64,000 bases of DNA, taken from assembly GCF_000002075.1 (NCBI RefSeq), contig NW_004797382.1:1448375-1512374 (forward strand), read 5' to 3'. Made by a program: the position numbers and the translations under genes. The stretch comes from Aplysia californica. Its lineage: Eukaryota; Mollusca; Gastropoda; Aplysiida; Aplysiidae. A model generated the notes under the pieces. That model worked only from the letters and a program-made list of their open reading frames with translations. It was not told where the DNA came from and searched no databases. Positions 28,331 through 50,750 of this stretch are shown in pieces. Position 1 is the stretch's first letter, and every line of letters begins with the position of its first letter.

Positions 28331-29590
28331 TCTGCTAAAGAAGTGATTCCAGGAGGGAACTCTAAGAAGTTCCGCCCTTATTGGTACAAAGAACGGGAAC
28401 AACTGACCCAGGCCAGAAAGAAAGCCACACGGCGTGCGGAGAAGAACCCAACAGCCGGAAACAGAAAGCACTACAATTACCTGACGGCCAAGGTAAAGCT
28501 GAAGACCAAAAGTGCGAAACGACAAACATGGAGAGAACACTGTGGAGAACTAGATCTGCGTAAGGACGGGAGGAAAGCCTGGAACCTGCTCACCAATCTC
28601 TCAGGTACAAAAAGAAGGAAAAACCCCGCCCCAATGAAACCAGCTGAGAAAGGAGAGACATGCAGAGCTGAGGTTATGAATAAATACTTTGCTAACATCA
28701 ACAAGAAAGGAAACCAGAACAAACTGAGCCACACAATAAAGCAGCTAACCAAAAGGGCAGAACAGACCCCCAAGGCAAACCTGAAGGTGTTTGAGAAGGA
28801 GTTTACTCTGACGGAATTGAAGGCAGCCCTAAAAAATTATAAAAAGAGAAAGGTCCCAGGACCACATCATGTCACCAATGAGATGATCCTCAACCTGACA
28901 CTCTTCCCTCTCCATACTCCTGGACTTCTTCAACAGGACCTGGAACGAGGGACAGCTCCCAAACAGAATGGAGGAAAGCAAACATCACACCAATACTGAA
29001 GAAGGACAAACCAGCAAGCCAGCCTTCAAGCTACAGACCAATCTCTTTAACATCATGCCTGGGTAAGGTCGTCGAGAGAATGGTCAACGACAGACTGTAC
29101 TGGTGGATGGAAAACATGGGCACAATCAGCACATGGCAGGCAGGATTCAGGAAAGGCAAAAGAACTACGGACCACCTCATCAGATTTGCCCAGAAGACCA
29201 GCGATGCCTTTCAAGAAAAAGACAATGTTGTGGCTGTCTTCATCGACCTGGGGCAGGCGTATGACAGTGTGTGGAAACAGGGACTATTCTACAAAATGCA
29301 AAAGCTTGGGATAGCAGGAAGGATGTACAGCTGGATCAAGAACTTTCTGTCTTGCAGAACTATCCAGACGTCATGTGACAGCAAGATTTCTTCACAGAGG
29401 GCTCTCGATGAAGGCCTACCACAGGGGTCAGAACTCATCTGTGCCCTCTTCCTGATGTCATCTCCTGCCAGAAAGCACTCTACGCTGACGATTTACTCAT
29501 TGGGAACAAAGGAAGTGACATGAGAGCTCTGAACCAAGCCATCAACACTGACCTGACTACTATATCGTCCTACTGCCAGCTATGGGAGAA
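28331..29590 (+). mobile_element. LINE (Jockey-like) reverse transcriptase fragment
   Basis: The first frame (about 28331-28900) gives the region between endonuclease and RT, including KNYKKRKVPGPHHVTNEMI. A second frame from about 28990 gives YRPISLTSCLGKVVERM, QAGFRKGKRTTDHLIRF, FIDLGQAYDSVWKQGL (RT motif A) and GLPQGS (motif B). The YADD catalytic motif at about 29482 is in yet another frame, so at least two frameshifts are present. The endonuclease and the C-terminus are missing. It ends near an A-rich stretch at 29606. Known role: target-primed reverse transcription; this copy is dead. Confidence 0.88.
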
Positions 29591-29981
29591 ATAGAATTTC
29601 ACCAAAAAAAAAAATAAATAAAATAAAAATATATATATATACAGTATATATTTTTAATTTAACAAAAGACACGAAAACCCCGTTGTACCGCCAGACCCGC
29701 TGTACCACCAACTTCATGCTCGTCCCAAGGTAGGCTGTATTAGGGTTTGACTATACATGTACATGATATTCTCATTGTTGTTTTGGTGTTCCTATCAGGA
29801 CGCTGCTTTAAAGTTACAAGCTAGGCTAGACCTACTCTTGTACCTGCTTGTGTTCCGTACATCTGTCTGTCGGTTTATGGTATGTTTCTGCTTCTTGATT
29901 CTTTAAAGGTTCTCGTGGGGTTCCATGTACGCTTATGATAACCCATCTCCCCCCTCCCCCTCTCTCTTTCCCTTCACTTCC

Positions 29982-30040
<59 letters not shown>

Positions 30041-31429
30041 GTCTGTCAGTCTGTCTGTCTGTCTGTTCTGGAAGGGACATTCATTCTTGTACTCTGCCTG
30101 CAACTACAAGGAGCCTTATCTGACATTACAGATGGCGTTGTAGCAGCACAGATGACTCATTCAACGAATTCCAAAGGCAGTGTCGGAGAAAGGTGGAGGC
30201 TTACTTGGTGTCATCAAGACATAAAGAGGTCTGATGCTTGGTATTGTCGTAACCTTATCTTAGCTAGGTAAAGCCCGCTTGATCCTAACTCTCAATTTTG
30301 AAAATCCAGTCTGTGCTGACTGATGGCACTGGGGCTTTTCTTTGAGTTTTGTGGAGAGAGCATTCATTCTATGATCAGAGACCTAGCAACACTAGGTCTC
30401 TGCTAGCCTATCTTTCTTACTTGTGTTCTAAACAAAATTTCTTGTTGAGAATCTCAAAACAACACCCTCAAAGAAACAAACGAAGGAGTGACAGCGTGAA
30501 AAAAAAGAAAAGAAAAAAAAAAGAATAAAGAAATGAGAGAAACTCAAGTGGAAAAAAGAATGATAGGATTGTGATATTGTGATATTTTATAAGGCTAATT
30601 TTACGAACCACGGCGTATTTTGCTAGTAGAGTAGGTAGACTGCTAAAACTGATTCTCACCTAATGAACCACCGCGAAGCTTGTTGCTGCTGTTGTTAGTG
30701 TGAACAGTGAACAGCAAGCTAATACTGCTCGTCTTTCACTTTTTCTAACAAATGACTAGATCTAGATCTAGCATATATTAAAACAAATTTTTAGTTTAGT
30801 CCAAAGAATACTTTCACTCGAGGTCATTGCAAGGAGCGTTGCAAAGTTAGCTCCTCACCTGGCAGTTGTACTTGGGCCTGCCTTGCTGGCTTAGCTGTTG
30901 GTCTTCGGCTTGGACTTCTTGATGTTACCCTGACTCTGACAAAAGTAGATCTAAAATTTAAAGGTTCCGCATTGTCTTAAAAACTTAGACAAATCTTTTC
31001 GGAAAAGCAGAGGATGAACTGCTCAACACATTAAGAAAAAAAATTCAATCAATGAACAGTTTTATTCAATCTGCACATTCTAGATCTAGATCTAGATCTA
31101 TATCTAGATCTAGATCTAATAGTAATTGCCTGTTGCCTATGCTTACAGTTCAGTAGACAAGAACTTCCTCATCTCCGACACTCCTCCTGTTGTTATTATT
31201 TAGTTTCAGTTTGTATTTGAAGTAATAATAAAAAGAAAGGCATTAAGTTGCAACTACGAAGGATATGTCTTCTTTCAAAAGATGAATACATATGATTTCT
31301 CTTAACTGTTCCAAGTGCTATGAAAAGAGTGGATCACATGGAATTTCTTCCGCTGTTGGTTCTTTAGGCCTAGATAAAGTTTCTCTGAACTGTAGACTTT
31401 TGTTCAGATGGACCTAACACTAAGCTGTG
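29591..31429. other. Upstream region of METTL4, no gene seen
   Basis: It contains (TA)n near 29630-29650, a (TCTG)n run at about 29982-30066, an A-rich patch near 30500 and an AGATCT hexamer array at 31080-31118. The METTL4 promoter and 5' UTR should lie here, but no TATA box or start site can be assigned. Confidence 0.55.
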
Positions 31430-42053
<10,624 letters not shown>

Positions 42054-42232
42054 TAAAAGAAATTTTTATTGCAGTTTCTTTAGATTTGATTATGTATCAG
42101 TTGCATGTGCTCAAGAAAAATATTGCTGAATTTCAAATTCTAACTAGATCTAGTGTTAATAATTTGTAAAAAGCAAGGAAAAGAATGAAACAATTTTTTC
42201 TCTTTCATGGAAAATTTTCTCTCTCGGTTTAG

Positions 42233-42331
42233 TATATATTTGAAAAGCTTGCTGACATGTTGTTTCTCTCAGAGAGACTTGTGAGTCTTTTTCCTTCTGG
42301 ATCTGTGGAGACTGAGAGGGACACAAAGTAG
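42233..42331 (+). CDS. METTL4: Candidate last exon of METTL4
   Basis: After acceptor CGGTTTAG, phase 0 stays open for 32 codons (YIFEKLADMLFLSERLVSLF onward) to TAG. It has no clear similarity to the human VLKFQHVDYF tail. Alternatives are reading through the exon 9 donor to a TAA at 42054, or an exon near 42721 whose frame reads SVLKLSF. Confidence 0.35.
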   Translation, partial: YIFEKLADMLFLSERLVSLFPSGSVETERDTK

Positions 42332-43654
42332 CTCTATCCTGGTTTCAGAACTTGAAGAATTTATGCATTTAATTATGGGATTGCATTCAGAGCTGCGGAG
42401 AAATGTATTTTGTAGTTGAAAGTTGAGAGTTGTTCATGCGGTTTTCCCCCCGTTATTTCCCCTGTGGTTTGTTACTGTGTTAAATGACATGAAATACAAA
42501 CTGAAATGTCTTCATCTGAGGGCCGTTCTTAAACAGTCAATAGCTTGAAGCAGATATAATTTAGACATCTTGTCCTGGATCCTGCTTTTGAACAGAAAAA
42601 TTATGACACTGACCAACTCACTAATGTTACTAAATGCAAAGATCGTACATAACAAGATGGGCCACTCAGCCAAAAAAGTGTCCGCCAGAAGTCCGGTCCT
42701 TGTTTCAGATGGCGCTGCAGTCTGTTTTGAAGCTCTCTTTCGTTTTTCCAGAAAAAGAAATGAAAAAAGTTCAGCAGTTCGGGTTTGTTCAGTGCGGAGT
42801 TTTAGTTTTTAAAAATTTTAATGATCTCGCCTTTCATTCTAAAGTCAAATTAAACGAAGAAAACAATCACCCTTTCCTCCGGAAGAGTTTTTTTGTCAGC
42901 GTAACCATTTTTAAAAAGCGTTCTTCCGAAATTTATCCAAAAACTTGCTAGTTTCACTTTGACTTTTTAAACTCAAGTAGGGTAACTCTGTTCGCGAAGG
43001 GTGCACATTTGCGAAGAGGGCGCCACCGAATTTTGAGGACACTTTTTTAATTGGCTCAAAGAGAGGAGTGGCCTCTCTTGTTATGTAGACTCTTTGCTAA
43101 AAGAGAAGCTCTGTACTGCAATGAATTGCTGCCCTAGGTTGATATGGTTTGGTCAATAAGAATGAGGAAGTAGTAGTACAGATTTCACCATCACTCATTG
43201 GATGCCTATTAATTTTCTTCCCAGCTCTTGAAAAGAACTTAACAACTTGCTTCATGCAATGATTTGTGTCTGGTACCACTTCTGTTTCGAATTTCATTTT
43301 TTGATATATTGTGTTGCTTCTGTTTTGTACTTTCAGCCTTTGAGACATCAGCATATAGACTATTTTGAAAGATTGTCCAATGAGCAAGCTTCACATGAGG
43401 GAAAAGAGGGGAAGCTTTTGTGATCAATACCTTATTGAATTCAGAACATAAGTCTTGTACCGAGCCCTGAAGATCAACCCAAGGTTTCCCTACACAGATC
43501 TTAGCTCCGATGGTTGAAACATGAATGATTCAGGACAGAAGGTCTACTGACAACAGAGTTTTGAAGTTCAGCAATTTTCTGAACTCTGAATTCTGTACTA
43601 CGCCAAGCATAGCCCAGATTTCTAGGCAGTCTTTCTTTTGCATTTCTACTGGCG
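42332..43654. other. Intergenic DNA downstream of METTL4, no gene confirmed
   Basis: An open frame at 42634-42951 contains SVLKLSF and is the alternative METTL4 tail. Otherwise no conserved peptide was recognised. Confidence 0.5.
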
Positions 43655-43830
43655 TCTATGGTGTAGTGTTTAGGTGCTTTGCTGTTACACGCAGGAGACT
43701 TGAGTTCGATTCAGGAGAGGGAGGACAATTTTTATAGAGTATCTCAGTCTTCCTGCTGGGATGCTGTACCCCTCTCGGCGTGGGTCGCCCACCTCCTAAA
43801 TGATCAAGATTATGTCGATGGGGGCTTTAA
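43655..43830 (+). repeat. tRNA-derived SINE
   Basis: The A-box-like TGGTGTAGTGTTTAGGTGC and B-box-like GAGTTCGATTCAGG are about 35 bases apart, as in a tRNA head. A body ends ACCTCCTAAATGATCAAGAT, shared with the element at 5010. Confidence 0.82.
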
Positions 43831-44341
43831 AAACTTCTATTATATTTAAAATTAAAAATTTTTTAAAATACATTTTTGAATGCGGGCAGCTGTCCTTCTT
43901 AGCAACAGCGTCTAGATCAACTAGATGCATCTTTTTTCATTTTTCATTGAGGAAATAAGTCCCACCTTGTACTTGTAGTATTTAAAAAAAAAATTTTTTT
44001 TTAACAAAAGGAAGATAATGAATAGAAACATGTTGTGATACAGGGTTTATACCATTGTCAATTTTTAATAAGTGTGAGTAAACCTTTGTGTCAGATTTCT
44101 AGTTATTTACTTGTTCAAATGAAAGGTTCTATATATTGCAAAAAGCTATAATACTGTTCCAAGATATGTACATGTACTTAAGAAGAAAGGAAATAATGTG
44201 TGTTCTATTGTGCATATTCTGTTTATATCATTGCTTGTCTTTAATTGTCTCTTTCTGTGACTGAACCATGTTGGGTGAAACATTTTGAAAAGCCGCTGGT
44301 CTCAAGTATTTTGAAACAAGTAGACAATTGTCCTTAATAAT

Positions 44342-44488
44342 GTTTGCTTGATGTTGTTGTTGTTATCGATCCAGTGTTTGCTTGATGTTGTTGTTGTTAT
44401 CGATCCAGTGTTTGCTTGATGTTGTTGTTGTTATCGATCCAGTGTTTGCTTGATGTTGTTGTTGTTATCGATCCAGTGTTTGCTTGAT
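44342..44488 (+). repeat. 34-bp tandem repeat, about 4 copies
   Basis: The unit is TGTTTGCTTGATGTTGTTGT followed by TGTTATCGATCCAG. It lies in intergenic DNA. Confidence 0.93.
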
Positions 44489-44689
44489 GAATACAATAAA
44501 TGAATTTCAACTAACATTTTCTCGTGACTTGATGAACTGAAGAGTTCTATGCAATAACTAGATCTAGTCATTGTTTGTGGAAAACTTTTGAGCAAGGGCT
44601 TCTCTTGGTTTTGTATGCTTGAAGCATTCTTGCTTCTGAAATACCCGATAGGTGCAATATCTGGTGGCAGCCTCGTTTGGTGATTGTTT

Positions 44690-44915
44690 GATAAAGCGTT
44701 TTACTGCACGACTTCTTATTGCATATTATGGTCATCATATGAGCGTGCAGGACTGGTGTTTATATGATAAAGTGTTTTACTGCACTCCTTACTGCATATT
44801 ATGGCCTTACTGCATATTATGGTCATCATATGAGCGTGCAGGACTGGTGTTTATATGATAAAGCGTTTTACTGCACTCCTTACTGCATATTATGGTCATC
44901 ATATGAGCATGCAGG
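44690..44915 (+). repeat. SINE-head derived repeat, 3 copies
   Basis: Units contain GTTTTACTGCACTCCTTACT and GGTCATCATATGAGCGTGCA, a diverged form of the TTTTACGGCGCTCGCAACTG head. They repeat in tandem with GGACTGGTGTTTATATGATA between them. Confidence 0.8.
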
Positions 44916-45049
44916 ACTCAAGGTGGTTATTTTCACCTCGGTTTTCAGCAGGGGGTGGTTTTCGAGTGCAAAGTACGACTGACTGTCATGACCAACCTGG
45001 GATGAGAGGGAGAGAAATGATTTCCCGCAGAAAGACTGAGAGCTCAGTT

Positions 45050-45222
45050 AGTTTTAGTAAGAGTTTTACGGCACTTGCAACACAATAAGGTCATATAAGC
45101 GCCGAAGATTAGAGGTGTTACAAGAGAGTAACAAACATAAAAAAGAAGGAGGGAAGATAGAGACGATAGATTTTTTATAGGAAAGAAGGAGCAAACCACA
45201 CCAGAGCTCAGGCCAACCACCC
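45050..45222 (+). repeat. SINE, full-length type, with 15-bp target-site duplication
   Basis: The body AGTTTTAGTAAGAGTTTTAC to CCAACCACCC is flanked by exact ACTGAGAGCTCAGTT copies at 45035-45049 and 45223-45237. The perfect duplication fixes the element's ends and implies recent insertion by a LINE machinery. Confidence 0.95.
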
Positions 45223-45533
45223 ACTGAGAGCTCAGTTCTCGATAAAAACTCTCACTATATGGGAACTGCTCTCACGTCTTCTTCTGTGTGCAACAGTAAA
45301 CTGCCAAACTGGTACACCACAGACACTAGTAGACACTCCGAGTCTTTGAGATTTCTCAGAATGAGGAGCACTTAAGCTGGCTAAGGATTATTTCAAATTT
45401 GTGTGTGCCTGGAGTAAGGTCCCAGTTTTTTTTTTCCAAAGCTATTTTTGAGCAATGGGGTGAATTTGTGTTACAAAATGTGGCATATCTTTAAAATTAC
45501 TCATAATATTTGAACAATTTTAACTCATTCGCT

Positions 45534-46556
45534 ACGCCGAGCCGTGGGGGGCGGCGCGGCTAAAGTGCCGTCAGTACGCTAAGCCGCCCCCGGCGGCTCG
45601 AGAACCGATCTTCAATTTTAGCTTAGATTCTAGTCCAATCCACATATCCATGTTAAAATAAAGGTCATAATATAATGTTGACTTCCGGGTCAAGCATTTC
45701 CACTAAAAATCGGAAATTTAGATTCAGTTTTGAAACATGATTTCGTAGTTTATTCGACTTTGTTTTACCGCGATGCCAAAATTATAGCCCGGACACCAGT
45801 CTTAGTACTTTTACAAAACAAAATCTATCATTATTTTGCCCCCTAAAGAAATGTAGGACTCTTTTTTATAATATTGATACGATTGGACTCATATTGCCAA
45901 TGCACTGTTATTGAGAAATCAATATTTTTGAGTGTTCGATCTAGGTCTGTTGTCTAGATCTAAATTGTCAAAATATTTTTTTCTCCCCAACATCACTACT
46001 TTTTGATGAAATTACACAAAAAGTGCCACTCAAGACATGTATAGGTTTATTCCAAATGCAATTCTGAATAATTCCATACAAGATACGAGTGGGTTTTTTT
46101 CTGTTTGTGATGGTTTTTCAAGATTATAAATTTTTTTTTTTTTAAATATCGGATGTTATGTTCAAAATGTACAAATATTATGGAATGTAGGTAAATAACT
46201 GCAAACTTTTCAATATTTTCCAGTTTTATATTCATTTATGGTTATTTTGATGTATCATTTGACTGGGTGCAAACATATTTTCCCAAAGATTTTTTTGTTG
46301 TTGTTGAAATTTTATCCGCATCCAATCAAAATTGTGTTGCATAATCGTCTCTTACAGGAACCAAAGTTGAAAAATACATAAATAAACATTACAGATGTAT
46401 TCTACAAACCATACTGAAAATATTGGTATATAATATGTTGATATTTATTTGAATTTGTGGCCCCAAAGACCTTTTACCTGCCCACTAGTCATCATCTCAT
46501 TCGCCCTTCCGAAAAAAAATTCGTCCACAAGCCGAAAGTAATACGTAGCGAATGAG
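45534..46556. mobile_element. 1.02-kb TTAA-type element with CTCATTCGCTACG ends
   Basis: The left TTAA|CTCATTCGCTACG and right CGTAGCGAATGAG|TCAA are inverted repeats. The left subterminal DNA (about 45545-45602) is very GC-rich and can fold: GCCGAGCCG near the start pairs with CGGCGGCTCG at 45591-45600. The interior is AT-rich and non-coding. It is probably a piggyBac-mobilised non-autonomous element (inference from TTAA). Confidence 0.82.
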
Positions 46557-46784
46557 TCAAAATCAGCGTGTTCAGCATTGAATTTGCTACATGAATATAT
46601 GCCCTTATTTCAATTACATTAAAATTTCCGACAACTGGGACTTTTTCCCAGGCACACACACATTTTGTCTCTGCAGCTGACTCTGGCTGGCCTGATTCTT
46701 TTCTTCTACTCTACTTCTCCTGTAGACCACCTTGCTCACATGGGCCTGTACTTTTGTGGACCACTTTGCTTACATGGGCCATAG

Positions 46785-46995
46785 CGTTAGCTCAGTTGGT
46801 ATCATACTGTTGTTGTGTGGATAGTTAGTAGTACAGGGTTTTACGGCGCTCGCAACTGCATAAGGTCATATGAGCACGCGAAACACAAGTTGGTTACATT
46901 CGCAATAGTTCACTGCACGGTTGGTCGATAATTAGACTTTAAAATGCTAAAATACTAAAATTCAGTGTGAATATATTTGCGATTTAAAACAACTC
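46785..46995 (+). repeat. tRNA-like SINE head joined to the TTTTACGGCG head
   Basis: CGTTAGCTCAGTTGGTATCA resembles a tRNA A box; the head TTTTACGGCGCTCGCAACTG follows at 46839, then an unrelated body. It abuts the LINE tail. Confidence 0.6.
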
Positions 46996-47460
46996 TTATA
47001 AATAACAATAACATTTTTTAAACAATATTGTTTCACTTAAAAATTTGCCATAAAGGCCAATGGCCTTCATAAAATTCAAAATTCTGCTGGGACCAACAAC
47101 GGAAAAAACGTCTTGCAATTTCTTGCATTTAAAATATTTCCTTCGGATCTCTCCAAAGTCTAGACATTCGGTTAAGATGTGTCTAATGGTAAAATCTGTG
47201 TCGCATCCGACACAGAATGGCTTCTCATCTCCCTGTAGGAGGTATTTGTGGGTCAGGGCCGTGTGTCCGATGCGCAATCGAGTAAAAATGACTTCGTCTC
47301 TTCTGGAGAGGTCCGAAGGATTTCGCTGTTCTTGGATGTTGTGTGGATGACCCTTGTTCGAATTCCCAATGGGGCAGTCTAGATTTAGGATTTTTGGGGA
47401 AGTTTTATAAGCTCTCCACCCATTTGACTTAGTTCTGTTGGAGATGTATGTTACATTCAA
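46996..47460 (-). mobile_element. LINE ORF2 C-terminal fragment (I/Jockey superfamily)
   Basis: The minus strand encodes DEVIFTRLRIGHTALTHKYL and then FCVGCDTDFTIRHILTEC, the C-terminal RLRIGHxxLTH block and CX2C...HX4C knuckle of non-LTR retrotransposons. The remainder of the element is absent. Confidence 0.85.
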
Positions 47461-47582
47461 AGCTTGAGCTTTGACACTTAACTTTATACTGTTGAAAGAC
47501 GGCGTTAATCCAAAACAATTGTGTAAATACTAACTACCTTCTTGTCACTGGTGAGCACCATATGCTTGCTAAAAACAAAATA

Positions 47583-47761
47583 CAGTCAAAATTGTCTAGG
47601 ACAGCGCCAGCCATTGTCAAGGAGAAAAGTGGTTGTCTTAGGCAGGTACACATCTTGGACAGTTTTTTTATAAATAATAGAAAAATCGCAAGGGGAGAAA
47701 GTGCTACATGGTCGTTTGTACAGTTGTCTTGGACAGGTGGCTGTTACAGCAGGTTTGACTG
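47583..47761. mobile_element. About 180-bp MITE family D, copy 1
   Basis: The left CAGTCAAAATTGTCTAGGAC and right CAGCAGGTTTGACTG are imperfect inverted repeats. The interior repeats TTGTCTTGGACAG-like motifs. A diverged copy in opposite orientation lies at about 60725-60889. Confidence 0.7.
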
Positions 47762-50750
47762 CTCTAGGCCCAAACATCGAGGATTAGGACCATGATTCAC
47801 TTGAGAAAAGGCCCGACTAGTCTACTCTCCGTGCTTGCACTAAACAAGGAATAGAACCACATAGATTGGTATGTGAGGCAAGCTCTCCCGTAGAATACCC
47901 AGCCCTAGTTCTGCCTTGCAGAAATGCCATTTATCGCAAAGGACGGAATTCATTCACTTGACTTATCTCTATAAGTTGAAACAAACAACAGCCACGTTCA
48001 TGGGCTTGTCAGTGAGGGGGAAGGAGCATTTTCCTTTGATGCGATTGAAGAAGCAAATGTTAAATATAATTTAGTTGGAGTTACGTCACAACACATATTT
48101 CCCTAAAAATCAAAATTCATCTAAATGTTCTCAATTTATATTCCTCCCCATAGAGAATTCTAAGCGTGCATAGAGACTCTATATAACATTGAAACCACCC
48201 TTCTGCTTTCATGCAAAGTATTAGTAGTTCAATATTTCCAATTAAGGTACCCAAGAAACAAATTTGTCCTTTATTTGAAAGTAGAAAATTGTTATCTCAC
48301 TCCATCTCTGTCCCGACTGTTCGAATTTAATTACAGAAAACCCCCCCCAACTCTTTTACAGAATTTCGAAATGATGTTTTAAAAAAAAAAAGTAAAAAGG
48401 GCCAGGTTTGAGAATTATTGTTTTTCAGGAAGTTTGACAAAATGTGAACATTCTTCTACAGTCAGGACAGCTGTGCTAGTAATGCTGGAATACTGGTTAT
48501 TCATTTTACTTTTAGGTCTGCAATAGGGCTTGCTTTGGTCAGTCTTCAAAATATTTTTAAAATTAAAGTAAAGGGACTAATCAAGATAATTATCATTAAA
48601 GTATGAATATTCTTTAAAAAGCTCACACCGATACTCGCACACTGACAGACTGATCCTGGATCTGGATTGTGTCGCTTGCTCGTCGTTGTCAAGGCTACTG
48701 CCCCACCAGTTTATGGCTCGGATTTTCATCAAAGCAAACTGAAAGTAGGATACAGCGCAACAGTGGTTCTTTACTTCGGTGCAAATTTCATATGTGCATT
48801 CCTGAAACACTTCGAGTGGGGTGAACGGAATGGACACATACAGAGCTTGTGTCTTGACCTCCGCTGAATCCCCGATACTCACACACCAAACCTCTTGAGT
48901 TCGATCAAACCCAGGTTAAGAACCACCGCAGTAGAGTGACGGAACAGCAGAAAGGTGGGGCATTAGTGGACATTGACTCCATTGCAGAAATTGATCATAT
49001 TCACATTGGTTACAGAAAAGTTGCACAACAAAGACAGTGAAATATAAGACGAGTTGTTATGGTAAGTTACAAGTTACACTTGTTATGGGTGGGATCCCTT
49101 TGACAAACACTTGATTGTAAAAAAAAATAAGACCAAAGTGGCCAGAATTCTCGACCTTTGGTAGAGAATGGAAAGGCTGAAAATTCCCTGTCTGAAATGT
49201 GTGGGTCTGGGTCATTGCACAAAATTTCTGAGATATCTGTCTTATATTTCATTGTCTTTGAGTGTAGAGAGAAGCTACAACACAGGGAAAAGGGGAGGGA
49301 GGGGGGGGGGAAAGGAATGGGATTGCCATGCCTTTGGTTCCTGACTTCACAGAAATGGAAAGGCAAAGAATAAAGTCGAAGTGAAGAGGTTTCTGTACCA
49401 GGAAGTAAAACCCTCAAACAGATGAAGAGAAAAAAGTGTGCATGAGAGGCAGGAAAAACGCAATAGGAAATAAGAAAGTACCCCAGAAGCACAGAAGCTA
49501 GGAAGATGCTACACAATGAAAGGAGAAACATTCCCCCATACACTCTACCATTGTGGCTAGCACAGACGACACAAGACAACATAAAATGCAGGAAGTATTA
49601 GACATAATGTTGAAAAGGGGGTTTATTTGTCCCTATCCAGCAATTAATGCTCCAAGCAATGAAAGAGATACAAAGCTGAAATGTGAATAGATAGTTTGAA
49701 GAGATTAGTTAATACACATAATCAGAGTATAATAAGGTGAAAGGAAATTGTAAACAAATGATGCAAAAAGATTTTCAAAAGTAGCAGTCGAATCTGCAAA
49801 AAGCTTGACTTCCTTGTGGCTTTGGTCAAATTTAACCTGACCACTCTTGGAAACTAGGGATACTCTTTCTGAACAGAATAAGAACTTGACGATCACATTT
49901 AAGCACTCTTTGATGTGGAAAAATGATAAAATGTCTGTAAACATTTACATCATAACTCGGCTGAAACCAGTTCTAAAGTTTTAAAATTGATTTGAAATTT
50001 AAAATGCTCAAAATGAGCACAGTAAGTTGGGGTAAAATGATAATCAGTTTTTTGCTCTTTGCAAGATTCGAATGCCACATTTTTAACATAAATCAAAGGA
50101 ATAGAAGAAACTGTGGGTTTTTTTTTAGGATAAAGCTTCAAGCTGTAGAACAAAGAATACATCTGGCAATCAGTTTCAAGACATTATTTCCTACACGTTG
50201 TAACTCATCAGTACAAACAAAACTATGTGCTGTGATCTTGACTGAGAGAAATTTTGTCTCCAAATGTATGATGGAGTATGCACATTTGCAGCAGTGCAGA
50301 AAAGGGCTCCCTTGAACCAAATAGCCGACCTTAAGCATTGCAAAACTAAAATACAGAAAATACAGCTTGGAGAGAATTGGAAAAACATATGTGCAACATC
50401 AGGTCGGTTAATGCATTGCAACAGTAGTGAAGAGGAAAATACATCTACAGTGCAAAAGACACAGAGTTAGTCTGAGAGGAACAGTGGGATGGGCTTTAGG
50501 GAGTGCCTACAACTCAGAAAAAGTCAACAGATTCACAAAAAAATTCTCTATGAGTACAATTTATCTGATGCAAAAATATCGCAAACATTTCACTCGTCCA
50601 GTACAAAGCAAAAGAAAAGAAAAAAAACCAAAAAACAAAACAAAACAAATATTATGTGTAAAAACCCACTGTCATAGCTTTATGTCAATGAAAACAAATT
50701 TTTAATGAACTTAATATTGCAACCGTTGCAAAATAATGAAAAATGCAATT
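47762..50750. other. Convergent intergenic region, no gene seen
   Basis: Unique AT-rich sequence. An open minus frame at 48577-48882 and a longer one at 49067-49582 show no recognisable domain and look like chance frames. Confidence 0.55.

Noticed and set aside
30770-31120. AGATCT-rich stretch as a regulatory array for METTL4
   Set aside because: It is a simple hexamer repeat, also scattered elsewhere in the window; nothing ties it to regulation.
46785-46835. Possible tRNA gene (AGCTCAGTTGGT)
   Set aside because: Only an A-box-like stretch is present; no B box or cloverleaf could be folded, so it is treated as a SINE head.
48577-48882. 101-codon minus-strand frame starting MSIGDSAEVKTQ
   Set aside because: No domain, splice partner or family was recognised; it could be part of an unknown repeat, so it was not called.
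49067-49582. 171-codon minus-strand frame
   Set aside because: There is no recognisable domain or homologue from memory, and it lies in intergenic purine-rich DNA; a chance frame is more likely.
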